DNA of 62,974 nt from Candidatus Endomicrobiellum agilis. Its GTDB lineage: Bacteria > Elusimicrobiota > Endomicrobiia > Endomicrobiales > Endomicrobiaceae. This document shows positions 18,986-29,043 of the stretch, piece after piece (within the stretch, counting starts at the first letter, position 1; each line of letters starts with the position of its first letter). A program made the position numbers and the translations under genes. The stretch spans positions 65,847-128,820 of the forward strand of contig JAIXMX010000002.1 in NCBI GenBank assembly GCA_020328155.1, written 5' to 3'. The notes under the pieces were generated by a model that saw only the letters and a list, made by a program, of their open reading frames with translations, ran no database searches and had not been told where the DNA came from.

Positions 18986-21094
18986 ATGTTAAATTTAGAC
19001 AGTGGAATACAATATTTGAAGGGAATCGGACCTAAACGTGCGCTGTTGTTTGAAAAACTTGGTATAAAAACTGTTGATGATATGCTGACTTTTTTCCCTG
19101 TTCAATATCAAGACAGAACAAAAATTGTTTCTATAATAGACATAAACGCCTATAATCAGTCGCAAAGCTGTATATTTGGTAGAATAGGGAAAATATATGA
19201 GAAGCAACTTTCGAAGGGACTTTGTATTTTAAGCATAGAAATATTTGACGGCGTTTATTTGACGTATGCCCGTTTTTTCAGAAAGAGAAACTCTTATTTC
19301 GACATAGATGTTTTTGCTTCTATAAAGAAGGCTTTTAAATCCGGAACTTTCGCTTATATTTACGGCGGTGTAAAAGTGGAAATCGGCGGCAATTTTATAG
19401 ATGTAGACGACTATGAAATCGTTAAAAATAAAAAAGACAACCCTTTATCATTTAACAGAATTATACCCGTATATCCGGCAGTTGAAGGATTAAATCAAAA
19501 ATTTATAAGAGAAGTGGTTAAAAACGTTTTGGAGTTGTTTTGTAAATCATATCCTGACATATCAGGTTTGATACCAGATTTTGACGGTATTCCTAAATTA
19601 AACTCTTCGCTTGCGATTCAAAAAATTCATTATCCCGATAGCTTAGAGAATGCCGAAAATGCGAGGAGATCTTTTGCTTTACAGGAATTTTTTATTTTGG
19701 AATTAGCCTTTTCATTGTCGCGAAACAATATCGAAAAGAATCGTAAAATACAAAAATATGAAATACAAAAAACGCTACTTACGACTTTTAAGAACAATTT
19801 AAAATTTGAATTTACGAAAGACCAAAAAAAAGCAATAAATAATATTTTTTCTGATATGCAGAGCATGTATCCCATGAACAGAATGCTTATGGGAGATGTG
19901 GGTTCTGGGAAGACGATTGTGGCGTTGAGTGCAGTTTTGCTTGCAGTGGAAAATGGCTATCAGACAATGATTATCGCTCCAACTGAAATTTTAGCCGAAC
20001 AGCATTATCTCACGGTGTCAAATATGCTTGCGGGTCTTGATGTTGAAATTGTTTTGGCAACTTCTTTTACATTGAGGAAAAAAAGCGAAAGAAAAAAAAT
20101 ATTGGCAGGATTTGAAAATGGCGACATAAAGATTGCAATCGGCACGCATTCGCTGATAGAAAACAAGATAAGATTTAAAAACTTGTCATTAGTGATAGTA
20201 GATGAGCAGCACAGATTTGGAGTTATGCAAAAATTTGCGGCGTTAAGTAAAGCGCGATCGCCTGATATTTTAATGATGACGTCGACGCCTATTCCAAGAT
20301 CGCTTGCAATGACTGCGTACGGCGGAATGGATATTACTACAATTAGGCAATTACCGCCCGGAAGAATTCCTATAAAAACTTATTCTTCAAGTGAACAATT
20401 CGCTTATATAAATACGATAGAGGAACTTAGAAATGGAAATCAGGCATATGTTGTGTATCCTCTCGTAGAGGAATCAGACAAACTTGCTTTGAAGTCTGCG
20501 GTACGGGAATCAGAAAGATTATCGCAGACTTGGTTCAAAGATTTTAAAGTTGGTTTGTTGCACGGGAAAATGAAACCATCAGAAAAAAATGAGATAATGC
20601 AGAAATTTAGAAACAAAGAATTTAATGTTTTAATATCTACGACTGTCATTGAAGTCGGAATAGATATTCCTGATGCCACGGTTATGATAATCCAAAATGC
20701 CGAAAGGTTTGGATTGTCGGAGATCCATCAGCTTAGGGGAAGAATAGGCAGAGGTTTTAAGCAGTCTTACGCCTATCTCATAGCTGATTTAGGAACTGAA
20801 AGTGTTCGCAAAAGACTTTCAGTTGTGACTTCCACAAACGACGGTTTTAAAATTGCGGAAGAAGACCTTAAGATGAGAGGTCCCGGAGAATTTATGGGGA
20901 CGGGACAGCACGGTTTCCATAAATTTAAAGCAGGTGATTTAATAAAAGACGCCAATATTATTGAATTTACAAAAGATTTTGCCGTTAAAGTTGCAAAAAG
21001 CGACCCCTATCTTTCCAAAGATGAAAATGCTGTATTAAAAAAACTGCTGTACAAACGTTTCTCGAATAAGATGAAGCTTGTAAATGTAGGTTAG
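18986..21094 (+). CDS. recG: ATP-dependent DNA helicase RecG
   Basis: Branch-migrating helicase acting on stalled forks and Holliday junctions. The 702 residues include the N-terminal wedge/OB domain, helicase motif I MGDVGSGKT (G303-K309), motif II DEQH at 406-409, motif III TSTPIPRSLAMTAYGG, and motif VI QLRGRIGRG. Length equals E. coli RecG (693). Divergent from rpmB across a 139-nt gap. Confidence 0.95.
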   Translation: MLNLDSGIQYLKGIGPKRALLFEKLGIKTVDDMLTFFPVQYQDRTKIVSIIDINAYNQSQSCIFGRIGKIYEKQLSKGLCILSIEIFDGVYLTYARFFRKRNSYFDIDVFASIKKAFKSGTFAYIYGGVKVEIGGNFIDVDDYEIVKNKKDNPLSFNRIIPVYPAVEGLNQKFIREVVKNVLELFCKSYPDISGLIPDFDGIPKLNSSLAIQKIHYPDSLENAENARRSFALQEFFILELAFSLSRNNIEKNRKIQKYEIQKTLLTTFKNNLKFEFTKDQKKAINNIFSDMQSMYPMNRMLMGDVGSGKTIVALSAVLLAVENGYQTMIIAPTEILAEQHYLTVSNMLAGLDVEIVLATSFTLRKKSERKKILAGFENGDIKIAIGTHSLIENKIRFKNLSLVIVDEQHRFGVMQKFAALSKARSPDILMMTSTPIPRSLAMTAYGGMDITTIRQLPPGRIPIKTYSSSEQFAYINTIEELRNGNQAYVVYPLVEESDKLALKSAVRESERLSQTWFKDFKVGLLHGKMKPSEKNEIMQKFRNKEFNVLISTTVIEVGIDIPDATVMIIQNAERFGLSEIHQLRGRIGRGFKQSYAYLIADLGTESVRKRLSVVTSTNDGFKIAEEDLKMRGPGEFMGTGQHGFHKFKAGDLIKDANIIEFTKDFAVKVAKSDPYLSKDENAVLKKLLYKRFSNKMKLVNVG

Positions 21095-21283
21095 AATGAT
21101 TATGAGCGTTTCTGTTTTTATGTATATATAATTGTGCATTAGACATAGAAGTTAAGTTAACTCTTAACATTGCTGTAAAAAAAGCGCAAAGAATGAAGCT
21201 TGTCCGGCAAATTTAAATTGTTAAGTGCTAAATTATGATATTTTAGCTGGTTTTTTAAGAATCGGATTTAGCGAGAGGTTCAA

Positions 21284-21832
21284 TCATATAACAATATCTA
21301 TGGAATTTATGTAGTTTTGTGCGATAGCATTATTTTTTTCAGAGTATGGGAAAATGACAATTATCTGCCAAAAAATGTTCGCTTTTTTTATAAGCTGTTC
21401 TTTGATTGCGTATTTTATTCCATTTAGCTCATAAGTTCCTTCTAGAAGTATGCCTTTATTACCTTTAATTTCGTTGTCCATTGTTTTATAGATAAAATTA
21501 TTATCTTTAAACGTATTCACAATTGACTCTGTTCCGCTTTTGAGATTTACTTCGCGGTGATATTTTACGTGTACAATAGTATATTCGATTTTTTTATATT
21601 TTGCTTTGTAAAAAGATATTTCATGAATCTTGTTGTTTGATGTATTTTTTGCTAGATGTTCATTTTGGATGCTTTTTTTCATGGGTGGTGCTATTATAGC
21701 AATGTAAGCGTCGTCGAATTTCTGTAAAACAGGCGCATTCTTTTTTTCTTTTACTTTGTTTAAAATAAAAATTGCAAAGAAAACAACTACAAGAACTGTC
21801 AATATAACCAATAAAAATTTTTCTTTTTTCAT
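21284..21832 (-). CDS. Membrane-anchored hypothetical protein
   Basis: Not recognised. 182 residues: an N-terminal hydrophobic helix (about 7-27) with a basic flank, no lipobox cysteine, then a soluble, lysine-rich domain with alternating beta-like segments, probably periplasmic. AGGA lies upstream of the ATG. It stands alone, transcribed towards recG. Intact frame among decayed neighbours argues for a real gene. Confidence 0.65.
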   Translation of the reverse strand: MKKEKFLLVILTVLVVVFFAIFILNKVKEKKNAPVLQKFDDAYIAIIAPPMKKSIQNEHLAKNTSNNKIHEISFYKAKYKKIEYTIVHVKYHREVNLKSGTESIVNTFKDNNFIYKTMDNEIKGNKGILLEGTYELNGIKYAIKEQLIKKANIFWQIIVIFPYSEKNNAIAQNYINSIDIVI

Positions 21833-22239
21833 TTTTGGTAATTCCTGTCGCTTTTTTTAGTATAATATACAACAAAAATTAAATAAATACAAAGGTAATT
21901 CATGCTTAAAAATGAAAATCTTTAACGGCGTAAACAGAGTGGATGGTGCCTTAGCTGTTTGGAATTTAAAGAAATAATCGTTTTTCTTGGGTATTGTTCC
22001 ATTTTAATGGCAAAAATAGATGAGTAAAAATTGTAAAGTGGACATATGCCAAATAAAAGAAAATATGTGAAGAGACGTCCAAATTGTGGAGATAAGAAAT
22101 AATTGGCGATTTCTTTGACAGCTATAGTTTTAAGAAGTAATGCGCAACTCTTAATCTTAAATAGTAGCGGAGTCTGTATTTTACTGCAATAATATCTGAA
22201 ATGTTAGATATATAGCAAAAGCTCTATTTTTTTTGAGTG
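21833..22239. other. Intergenic stretch before the fatty-acid operon
   Basis: No gene supported; several stops in every frame. The promoter at its right end is listed separately. Confidence 0.5.
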
Positions 22240-22268
22240 TTGACAAAGTGGCAATCAACATTTATAAT
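22240..22268 (+). promoter_or_regulatory. Consensus promoter of the DUF177-rpmF-plsX-fab operon
   Basis: Perfect TTGACA and TATAAT separated by 17 bp. The predicted start at about 22275 leaves only some 7 nt before the ATG at 22282, so the first gene may be read from an almost leaderless mRNA. It is the best promoter in the window and precedes nine genes, most of them closely packed. Confidence 0.88.
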
Positions 22269-22281
22269 CTAAAGAATTATT

Positions 22282-22818
22282 ATGAATGGGTTAATTTTAA
22301 GTTTATCTGATTTTTTGAAAACGAATGCTGTTGAAATTAGAACGGATGAATATAAAGTCAACATAGGTTGCAAGTCCGATATTTACGTATCGTTTAGAGC
22401 TGTTAAAATATCTGATGATAAAATATATGTAAACGGAAAAATAAAGGGTTTGGTCTATCTTGAATGTTCCCGCTGCCTTTTTGTTTATGGACATTCTATG
22501 GAAATTGTCATAGATATTGTTGTGGATGTTGTCAACGGATATTTTAACGTCGGTGAAGAAGTGCGTCAGCTATTAGTGCTTGAAATACCGATGAAGCCGG
22601 TATGCAGTAGAGATTGTTTAGGGATATGTAAAGCTTGTGGTAGGCGCAATAAAAAGAATGATTCATGCTCTTGTGACGACGGCGATGGCGAATCTATACG
22701 TGAAAGATGGAAAGAATTGTTAATAAAAGCAACTGGAGGGAGTGAAAATGCCAAATCCAAAAAGAAAACATACTCCTCATCGCAGGGATTGCAGGAGATC
22801 GGCAAACTCAAAACTTGA
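22282..22818 (+). CDS. DUF177 (YceD-like) protein
   Basis: Member of the YceD/DUF177 family, almost always encoded next to rpmF and linked to 23S rRNA/ribosome biogenesis. Shows CSRCL and the cysteine cluster around CSRDCLGICKACGR, both typical. The expected C-terminus is near RWKELL, but the frame runs a further 28 or so residues and overlaps rpmF by 71 nt, so an original stop may have been lost. No ribosome site is visible because the promoter abuts the start. Confidence 0.85.
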   Translation: MNGLILSLSDFLKTNAVEIRTDEYKVNIGCKSDIYVSFRAVKISDDKIYVNGKIKGLVYLECSRCLFVYGHSMEIVIDIVVDVVNGYFNVGEEVRQLLVLEIPMKPVCSRDCLGICKACGRRNKKNDSCSCDDGDGESIRERWKELLIKATGGSENAKSKKKTYSSSQGLQEIGKLKT

Positions 22819-22969
22819 TGTGCCGAGTTTGAGCAGATGTTCAAATTGCGGTGTAGCAAAGTTGCCGCATAGAATATGTCCTGAATGTGGGTTTTATAAT
22901 GGTAAACTTATTTCGCTTAAAAAGGCGGGAAAACCTGCTAAGACACAGCAAGAGGCTGATAAACAATGA
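22748..22969 (+). CDS. rpmF: 50S ribosomal protein L32
   Basis: Zinc-ribbon ribosomal protein; begins MPNPKRKHTPHRRDCRRS, with CSNCG and CPECGFYNG supplying the four cysteines. At 73 residues it is longer than most L32 (57-60), with a basic C-terminal extension. GGAGGGAGTG before the ATG fixes the start. Overlaps DUF177 on its 5' side and plsX (ATGA) on its 3' side. Confidence 0.95.
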   Translation: MPNPKRKHTPHRRDCRRSANSKLDVPSLSRCSNCGVAKLPHRICPECGFYNGKLISLKKAGKPAKTQQEADKQ

Positions 22970-23985
22970 TAATTGCGCTTGATGCAATGGGCGGCGACTT
23001 TGCACCCGTTTCAACGGTTGAGGGCGCAATTTTTGCGGCTAGAGAATCTAGGCATAAAATTCTGCTTGTAGGTTCGGAAAAGATTATAGCAGAAGAACTC
23101 TTAAAACAGAGCAAACAATATAGTTTCGTATCACTTGATAATATAAAAATAGTAAATGCGACAGAATTTGTCACTATGGATGAACATCCTGCAAAAGCTA
23201 TTCGTCAGAAAAAAGATTCTTCTTTATCTGTTTGCGCAAGGCTTGTGGCAGAAGGTAAAGCTGATGCTTTTGTTTCTATGGGCAATTCCGGAGCTGCTAT
23301 GTCTGCGGCGCTTTTCTATTTAAAAAGAATAGAAGGCGTTTTAAGACCCGCAATTTCAACGGCTTTTCCAAGCGTTAATGGATATTGCATAATTGCCGAT
23401 ATGGGCGCGAATGTGGATTGTGTTCCCGAATATCTTCTTCAGTTTGGAATAATGGCGAGTCTGTTTTGTGAAAAAGTTACCGGTGTAAAAAATCCTAGAA
23501 TTGGTTTGGTTTCAATTGGGGAAGAGCCTACGAAAGGCAATGAACTTACTTTGGCGGCTTTTGATCTTCTTAGGAAAGCAGAGATAAACTTTATAGGGAA
23601 TGTTGAGGGCGGAGATATTGTCAAAGACAAAGTTGATGTGGCTGTATGTGACGGATTTGTGGGAAACGTAATATTAAAATTCGGTGAGGGACTTACCGAA
23701 ATGATGCTTAAACTTGTGAGAAAGGAAGTAAAGCAACATCCTATAACATGGGCGTCGCTTCCTTTTTTATGGCTTGCGATAAGAGATTTAAGGAAAAAAG
23801 TTGACTACAGCGAGTCAGGCGGAGCGCCACTTTTAGGCGTTGACGGCGTATGTATAATAGGACATGGAAAGTCAAACGGGAAAGCGGTAAAAAATGCTAT
23901 TCTTGCTGGAGCAAGAGCAGCAGAACACAATCTTGCGGTTGAAATTAAAGAAGCTATAGCAAGGTATAATAACAAGGTCATGTAA
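22966..23985 (+). CDS. plsX: Phosphate acyltransferase PlsX
   Basis: Makes acyl-phosphate from acyl-ACP for glycerolipid synthesis. The 339 residues begin MIIALDAMGGDFAP, the classic PlsX start, with SMGNSGAAMSAAL and VCDGFVGNVILK further on. Its ATG overlaps the rpmF stop (ATGA). The rpmF-plsX-fabH order is widely conserved and links ribosome, phospholipid and fatty-acid synthesis. Confidence 0.95.
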   Translation: MIIALDAMGGDFAPVSTVEGAIFAARESRHKILLVGSEKIIAEELLKQSKQYSFVSLDNIKIVNATEFVTMDEHPAKAIRQKKDSSLSVCARLVAEGKADAFVSMGNSGAAMSAALFYLKRIEGVLRPAISTAFPSVNGYCIIADMGANVDCVPEYLLQFGIMASLFCEKVTGVKNPRIGLVSIGEEPTKGNELTLAAFDLLRKAEINFIGNVEGGDIVKDKVDVAVCDGFVGNVILKFGEGLTEMMLKLVRKEVKQHPITWASLPFLWLAIRDLRKKVDYSESGGAPLLGVDGVCIIGHGKSNGKAVKNAILAGARAAEHNLAVEIKEAIARYNNKVM

Positions 23986-23989
23986 ATAA

Positions 23990-24973
23990 ATGAATAAAAA
24001 AATCGGCACAAAAATTTTAGGTACAGGATCATATTTCCCTGAAAAAATTCTTACGAATGCGGACTTGGAGAAAATGATTGAGACTTCCGATGAATGGATA
24101 CGCACAAGGACTGGAATTAAAGAAAGAAGGGTGTCAGAAAAGGACGAACCGACCTCGGAGCTTGCTTATAGAGCTTCAATTGAAGCTTTAAAATCCGCAA
24201 ATATTTCACTTGAACAGATAGACTTGATACTTGTGGCAACAATTACTCCTGACATGTTATTTCCTTCAACTGCATGCTTCTTACACGAAAGACTGGGACT
24301 TGCTAATCCGGTGCCTGCGTTTGATTTATCCGCAGCGTGTAGCGGCTTTATCTACGGAATTTCAATGGCAAAGGCTTTTATCGAGTCTGGATTATATAAA
24401 ACGATTTTGTTAGTTGGCGCTGAAGAACTTACAAAATTTACAGATTGGACTGACAGAAATACGTGCGTTTTGTTTGGCGACGGGGCTGGGGCTATGATTT
24501 TGTCAGCTTCTTCGGAAGATAATGATATTTTATCTGTATTTCTTGGAGCCGATGGCTCGTATTCGGGGTTACTTGATTTGGCTGCGTGCGGGACAGCTTG
24601 TTATAAAAAAGCAAGTATAAATGAACGCAAAATAAAGATGCAGGGTAGAGAGGTTTTTAAGATTGCTGTGCCGAAAATGGCGCTTGCTGCCGAAAAGGCG
24701 CTTAATTTTTCGGAGAAAGAACTTAAAGATATAAAACTTTTTATTCCGCATCAGGCAAATATGAGAATAATTGAAGCAGTTGCCAAAAAATTGGGCATTT
24801 CTATGGACAGAGTTTTTGTAAATATTCATAAAACGGGAAATATTTCATCTGCAACAACAATTACGGCTTTAGACGAAGCCGTAAAAACCGGTAAATTGCA
24901 AAAAGGCGATCTTGCGGAACTGATAGCATTTGGCGGCGGGTTTACATGGGGTGCGGCAGTAATTAAAATGTAG
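23990..24973 (+). CDS. fabH: 3-oxoacyl-ACP synthase III FabH
   Basis: Initiates fatty-acid synthesis by condensing acetyl-CoA with malonyl-ACP. The triad is present: C117 in LSAACSGFIYG, the histidine in IPHQANMRII and the asparagine in HKTGNISSAT. 327 residues, normal. Four nucleotides after plsX. Confidence 0.95.
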   Translation: MNKKIGTKILGTGSYFPEKILTNADLEKMIETSDEWIRTRTGIKERRVSEKDEPTSELAYRASIEALKSANISLEQIDLILVATITPDMLFPSTACFLHERLGLANPVPAFDLSAACSGFIYGISMAKAFIESGLYKTILLVGAEELTKFTDWTDRNTCVLFGDGAGAMILSASSEDNDILSVFLGADGSYSGLLDLAACGTACYKKASINERKIKMQGREVFKIAVPKMALAAEKALNFSEKELKDIKLFIPHQANMRIIEAVAKKLGISMDRVFVNIHKTGNISSATTITALDEAVKTGKLQKGDLAELIAFGGGFTWGAAVIKM

Positions 24974-25031
24974 AGTGAAATATGTGCGAAGTCGAAACTA
25001 ACAGTTCAAACTGCTTTTTAAGAGGTGTGAG

Positions 25032-25970
25032 ATGTCAAAAATAGCGTTGATGTTTCCCGGCCAGGGAGCGCAAACGGTCGGTATGGGGAGAGATCTTTAT
25101 GATAAATATCCCAAAGCCAAAGAGATAATAAATTTGGCAGGCGATGAGCTTAAAGAAATTATTTTCGAGGGACCTGAAGAAACTTTGAAGCTTACTAAAT
25201 ACGCACAGCCCGCAATATTTACAGTAAGCATGGCAGCTTTTGAAGTTTTTAAAGAATATTGTGGTGTTTCAGTTAACGAGTTTGTTGCAGCAGGTCATTC
25301 TTTGGGCGAATATTCTGCTTTATGCGCGGCTGGATTTTTTAATTTTAAAACTGGCTTGGCCATGGTCAAAGCAAGAGGGGAATTTATTCAAAAAGCATCT
25401 GAAAAAACGCCCGGTGCGATGGCAGCAATTATAGGTATAGAAAAATCTGACGTTGAAAATGTGTGCAAACAGGCTTCAAGTACAGGCATTTGCGAAGCGG
25501 TTAATTTTAATTCTCCTAAACAAATTGTTATAGCCGGAACTGTGGCAGCTGTAAATAAAGCGCTTGAGCTTGCTGTGGCTGCGGGAGCAATAAAGACCGT
25601 TATTTTAAATGTTTCAGGACCTTTTCATTCTTCTCTTATGACGTCGGCTTCAGATGATATGTCAAAAGAACTTGAGAAGTATGATTTTAATATGCCGTTT
25701 TTTGGCGTGTACGCAAACTGCGACGCCTTATTGATGATGGATGCTTCAACTGTGAAGGAAAGACTTGTAAAACAAATCAAAAGTCCCGTGAGATGGAATG
25801 AAATTATACAAAATATTATTGCAGCGGGTTGTGATAAGTTTGTGGAAATAGGTCCCGGAAAAGTTCTGTCCGGACTTTTAAGAAAGATAGACAGATCGAA
25901 AAAAGCATTAAATTTAAATATAGAGGATTCAGCAAGTTTACGAAAAACATTGGAGGAACTAGGTAAATGA
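25032..25970 (+). CDS. fabD: Malonyl-CoA:ACP transacylase FabD
   Basis: Loads malonate onto ACP. MFPGQGAQ at the N-terminus, nucleophile S90 in GHSLGEYSA and the catalytic histidine in VSGPFHSSLM. 312 residues. AGAGGTG before the ATG. Overlaps fabG by 4 nt. Confidence 0.95.
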   Translation: MSKIALMFPGQGAQTVGMGRDLYDKYPKAKEIINLAGDELKEIIFEGPEETLKLTKYAQPAIFTVSMAAFEVFKEYCGVSVNEFVAAGHSLGEYSALCAAGFFNFKTGLAMVKARGEFIQKASEKTPGAMAAIIGIEKSDVENVCKQASSTGICEAVNFNSPKQIVIAGTVAAVNKALELAVAAGAIKTVILNVSGPFHSSLMTSASDDMSKELEKYDFNMPFFGVYANCDALLMMDASTVKERLVKQIKSPVRWNEIIQNIIAAGCDKFVEIGPGKVLSGLLRKIDRSKKALNLNIEDSASLRKTLEELGK

Positions 25971-26710
25971 AACTTCAAGGTAAAACGGCAGTTATTACGG
26001 GTTCGGCGCAGGGTATAGGAAGGGCGATAGCGGATATTTTTGCATCGGAAAGATCACAGCTTATAATTTCCGATATAAATGAAGAATCGGCACAGAAAGC
26101 GGCCAGCGAGATAAAAGCAAAATATGGTGTTGAAACTATCGCAGTTGCCGGGAATGTTTCAAAATTAGAAGACTGCGAAACTTTGGTCAAAACCTCTCTT
26201 GACAAATTTTCTAAAATAGATATACTGATTAACAATGCGGGAATAACAAAGGATAATTTGGTTTTAAGAATGAGCGAAGCAGAATGGGATGCGGTTATAG
26301 CAGTTAATTTAAAAGGTGTATTTAATTGTATAAAGGCAGTAAGCAAGTCGATGCTTAAACAAAGATATGGCAGAATAGTGAATATAGCTTCTGTCGTAGG
26401 CCAGATGGGAAATGCTGGGCAGATAAATTATTCCGCATCAAAAGGCGGTGTAATTGCAATTACAAAAACCTGTGCGAGAGAGTTTGCTTCAAGAAATATT
26501 TTGGTAAATGCTATTGCTCCCGGATTTATACGCACCGCAATGACGGATAAATTGACTGAAGGGCAAAGGCAGGCAATGACTTCGGTAATACCTCTTGTAA
26601 GACTTGGAGAAGTTTCCGATATAGCAAAAGCGGCGTTATTTTTGGCAAGCGATGATTCGTCTTATATAACGGGACACGTTTTAGCCGTCAACGGCGGAAT
26701 GTATATGTAA
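25967..26710 (+). CDS. fabG: 3-oxoacyl-ACP reductase FabG
   Basis: NADPH-dependent SDR that reduces 3-ketoacyl-ACP. Cofactor motif TGSAQGIGRAIA, structural NNAG, active-site Y155 and K159 (YSASK), and the C-terminal GHVLAVNGGMYM. 247 residues. ATGA overlap with fabD implies translational coupling. Confidence 0.95.
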   Translation: MKLQGKTAVITGSAQGIGRAIADIFASERSQLIISDINEESAQKAASEIKAKYGVETIAVAGNVSKLEDCETLVKTSLDKFSKIDILINNAGITKDNLVLRMSEAEWDAVIAVNLKGVFNCIKAVSKSMLKQRYGRIVNIASVVGQMGNAGQINYSASKGGVIAITKTCAREFASRNILVNAIAPGFIRTAMTDKLTEGQRQAMTSVIPLVRLGEVSDIAKAALFLASDDSSYITGHVLAVNGGMYM

Positions 26711-26882
26711 CGGCGCGGTTTGGAGTTTTAGGAATTGAAGAGTGAAATTGACGGTAGAAAATAAGAAAGGATATTTGTTATCTACTCCATTTTTCATCAT
26801 AACTTTTATGGTGGGAATAAAAAAATATTGTTCAGACTAAAATAATAAAGAAGTAAAGAACATCAAAGGGGGACGTACGAAA

Positions 26883-27122
26883 ATGGCAGATTTTGAAGCT
26901 AGAGTGAAGGAAATTATTGTTGAGCAGTTAGGTGTAGATCCGGCTGAAGTTGTACTAAGTGCATCATTTGTTAATGACTTAGGTGCGGATTCTTTGGATA
27001 CCGTAGAGCTTGTTATGGCTTTTGAAGAGGAATTTGGCATTGAAATTCCAGATGAAAAGGCAGAAAAAATTCAAACAGTGGAAAATGCAATAGATTATGT
27101 TAAAAAACACGCCGCAAAATAA
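26883..27122 (+). CDS. acpP: Acyl carrier protein
   Basis: Carries growing acyl chains on 4'-phosphopantetheine attached to S37 in [10 protein letters not shown]. Acidic, 79 residues, standard. AAAGGGGG lies 10 nt before the ATG. The 172-nt gap after fabG is the largest in the operon and could hold a separate promoter, as acpP often needs high expression; none is clear by eye. Confidence 0.96.
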   Translation: MADFEARVKEIIVEQLGVDPAEVVLSASFVNDLGADSLDTVELVMAFEEEFGIEIPDEKAEKIQTVENAIDYVKKHAAK

Positions 27123-27131
27123 GGCATTAAA

Positions 27132-28373
27132 ATGAATAAAAGAATAGTTATCACCGGAATAGGTGTTGTTACTCCTATAGGTATCGGTAATACTGAATTT
27201 ACAAAAGCTTTAAAAGAAGGTAAATCGGGTGTTTCTGCTATTGAATTATTTGACGCGAGCGCGTATAGCACAAGATTTGCGGCTAGTATTAAAAATTTTG
27301 ATCCTGAAAAATTTATTGACAAAAAGAGATTAAAAAGAATGGCAAGATTTACGCGACTTGGTGTCGCTGCGGCTAAAATTGCTGTTGAAGATTCAGGACT
27401 TGATACTTCTAAGGAAGATTTATCGAGAATTGGCGTTATAACGGGAACTGGAATCGGTGGCTTAGACATAATTGAAGAGGAAGAACAAGCTCTTTTGGCA
27501 AAAGGTCCCAGAAGAGTAAGTCCTTTCCTTATTCCTATGATAATCACGAATATGCTTCCTGGCGAAATAGCTATTAATTATGGCTTTACGGGTCCTAATT
27601 ATGCAATTACAAGCGCATGCGCATCTTCTAATAATGCTATGGGCGATGCTTTAAGATTGCTTCGTAGCGGCGATGCAGACGTAATAGTTACTGGCGGTTC
27701 GGAGGGAGCAATCGTTCCTTTAGGCGTTGCAGGTTTTTGTTCGATTAAAGCGCTTTCGCAGAGAAACGACGAACCACAAAAAGCATCTAGACCTTTTGAT
27801 AAAACCCGCGACGGTTTTGTCATAGGCGAAGGCGCCGGCATAATTGTGCTTGAGACTTTGGAACATGCGCTAAACAGAAGGGCAAGAATATATGCTGAAT
27901 TTGCAGGATATGGAGCGTCTGATGACGCTTACCATATTACCGCTCCCGAACCTGAAGGCAGAGCTGCTGTTTTGGCTATGGAAAAAGCGATAATCGACGC
28001 CGGTATTTCTAAAGAAAAAGTTGACTATATCAATGCGCACGGTACGTCGACTATTTTGAATGATAAAACGGAAACTTTTGCCATAAAGAAAGTTTTTGGC
28101 GAAAGAGCGTATAAAGTGCCAGTTTCGTCGACAAAATCAATGATAGGACATCTTTTAGGCGGCGCGGCTGGTGTAGAGCTTGCGGCTACGGTTCTTGCTA
28201 TGCAGGAAGGTTTTATACCTCCTACGATAAACTATGAAATACCCGATCCGGAATGCGATTTAGATTATGTTCCAAATACCGCAAGAATCCAGCAGATCAA
28301 CTGCGCTATTTCAAATTCTCTGGGTTTTGGTGGGCATAACGCGACTGTCGTAGTAAAAAGATATGTTGAATAA
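27132..28373 (+). CDS. fabF: 3-oxoacyl-ACP synthase II FabF
   Basis: Elongating condensing enzyme. Catalytic C163 in ITSACASSNN, first histidine in NAHGTSTILND, second in KSMIGHLLGGAAG. 413 residues, same as E. coli FabF. Ten nucleotides after acpP. Its last 11 nt overlap rnc. Confidence 0.95.
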   Translation: MNKRIVITGIGVVTPIGIGNTEFTKALKEGKSGVSAIELFDASAYSTRFAASIKNFDPEKFIDKKRLKRMARFTRLGVAAAKIAVEDSGLDTSKEDLSRIGVITGTGIGGLDIIEEEEQALLAKGPRRVSPFLIPMIITNMLPGEIAINYGFTGPNYAITSACASSNNAMGDALRLLRSGDADVIVTGGSEGAIVPLGVAGFCSIKALSQRNDEPQKASRPFDKTRDGFVIGEGAGIIVLETLEHALNRRARIYAEFAGYGASDDAYHITAPEPEGRAAVLAMEKAIIDAGISKEKVDYINAHGTSTILNDKTETFAIKKVFGERAYKVPVSSTKSMIGHLLGGAAGVELAATVLAMQEGFIPPTINYEIPDPECDLDYVPNTARIQQINCAISNSLGFGGHNATVVVKRYVE

Positions 28374-29043
28374 AAGTCGGGAGAAACTTCAAGAGATTAT
28401 TGAATACAGATTTAATGATATTGAAGTTTTAACGACGGCCTTGACGCATAGATCTTATGCGACTGAAACCAGCAGAAAAAATTGTAATGAACGTATGGAA
28501 TTTCTAGGGGATAGTATTCTTTCAGCGGTTGTCGCAGAAGCCCTCTATTTGAGATACCCATATGAAAACGAAGGAAAATTGTCACAGCTTAAATCTCAAA
28601 TTGTTTCAGCTCATAATTTAAGTGGTTGGGCTAGAGAGGTTGATTTAGGTGATTGTGTATATTTAGGTAAAAATGAAGATACAAAAGAAGCAAGGCAGAG
28701 AGAAAGTCTGTTATGTGATGTGTTTGAAGCTGTTACTGGAGCAATATATTTAGATGGTGGTTTTGAAAATGTAAAAAAGTTTGTTTTGAAATTTTTGGAC
28801 AGTCATAAAGAAATAATAATTACAGACTATAAAAGCAGACTTCAAGAAATCATACAATCGATTTATAAAGAACTTCCTGAATATAAAATAATAAAAGAAT
28901 CCGGATATGATCATAGTAAAAAGTTTGAAGCTGCTGTATACATAAAAAATAAGCTTTTAGGCAAAGGCATGGGAAATTCCAAAAAGGAAGCCCAACAGTT
29001 CGCTGCCAAGCAAGCAATGAAAAATATAGTAAAAACAGAGTGA
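28363..29043 (+). CDS. rnc: Ribonuclease III
   Basis: Cleaves double-stranded RNA in rRNA processing and mRNA turnover. Catalytic signature ERMEFLGDSIL, the later DVFEAVTGAIYLDGG, and a C-terminal dsRNA-binding domain (KKEAQQFAAKQAMKN). 226 residues, normal. The acpP-fabF-rnc order is widely conserved. Last gene of the operon; no hairpin terminator is evident. Confidence 0.95.
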   Translation: MLNKSREKLQEIIEYRFNDIEVLTTALTHRSYATETSRKNCNERMEFLGDSILSAVVAEALYLRYPYENEGKLSQLKSQIVSAHNLSGWAREVDLGDCVYLGKNEDTKEARQRESLLCDVFEAVTGAIYLDGGFENVKKFVLKFLDSHKEIIITDYKSRLQEIIQSIYKELPEYKIIKESGYDHSKKFEAAVYIKNKLLGKGMGNSKKEAQQFAAKQAMKNIVKTE

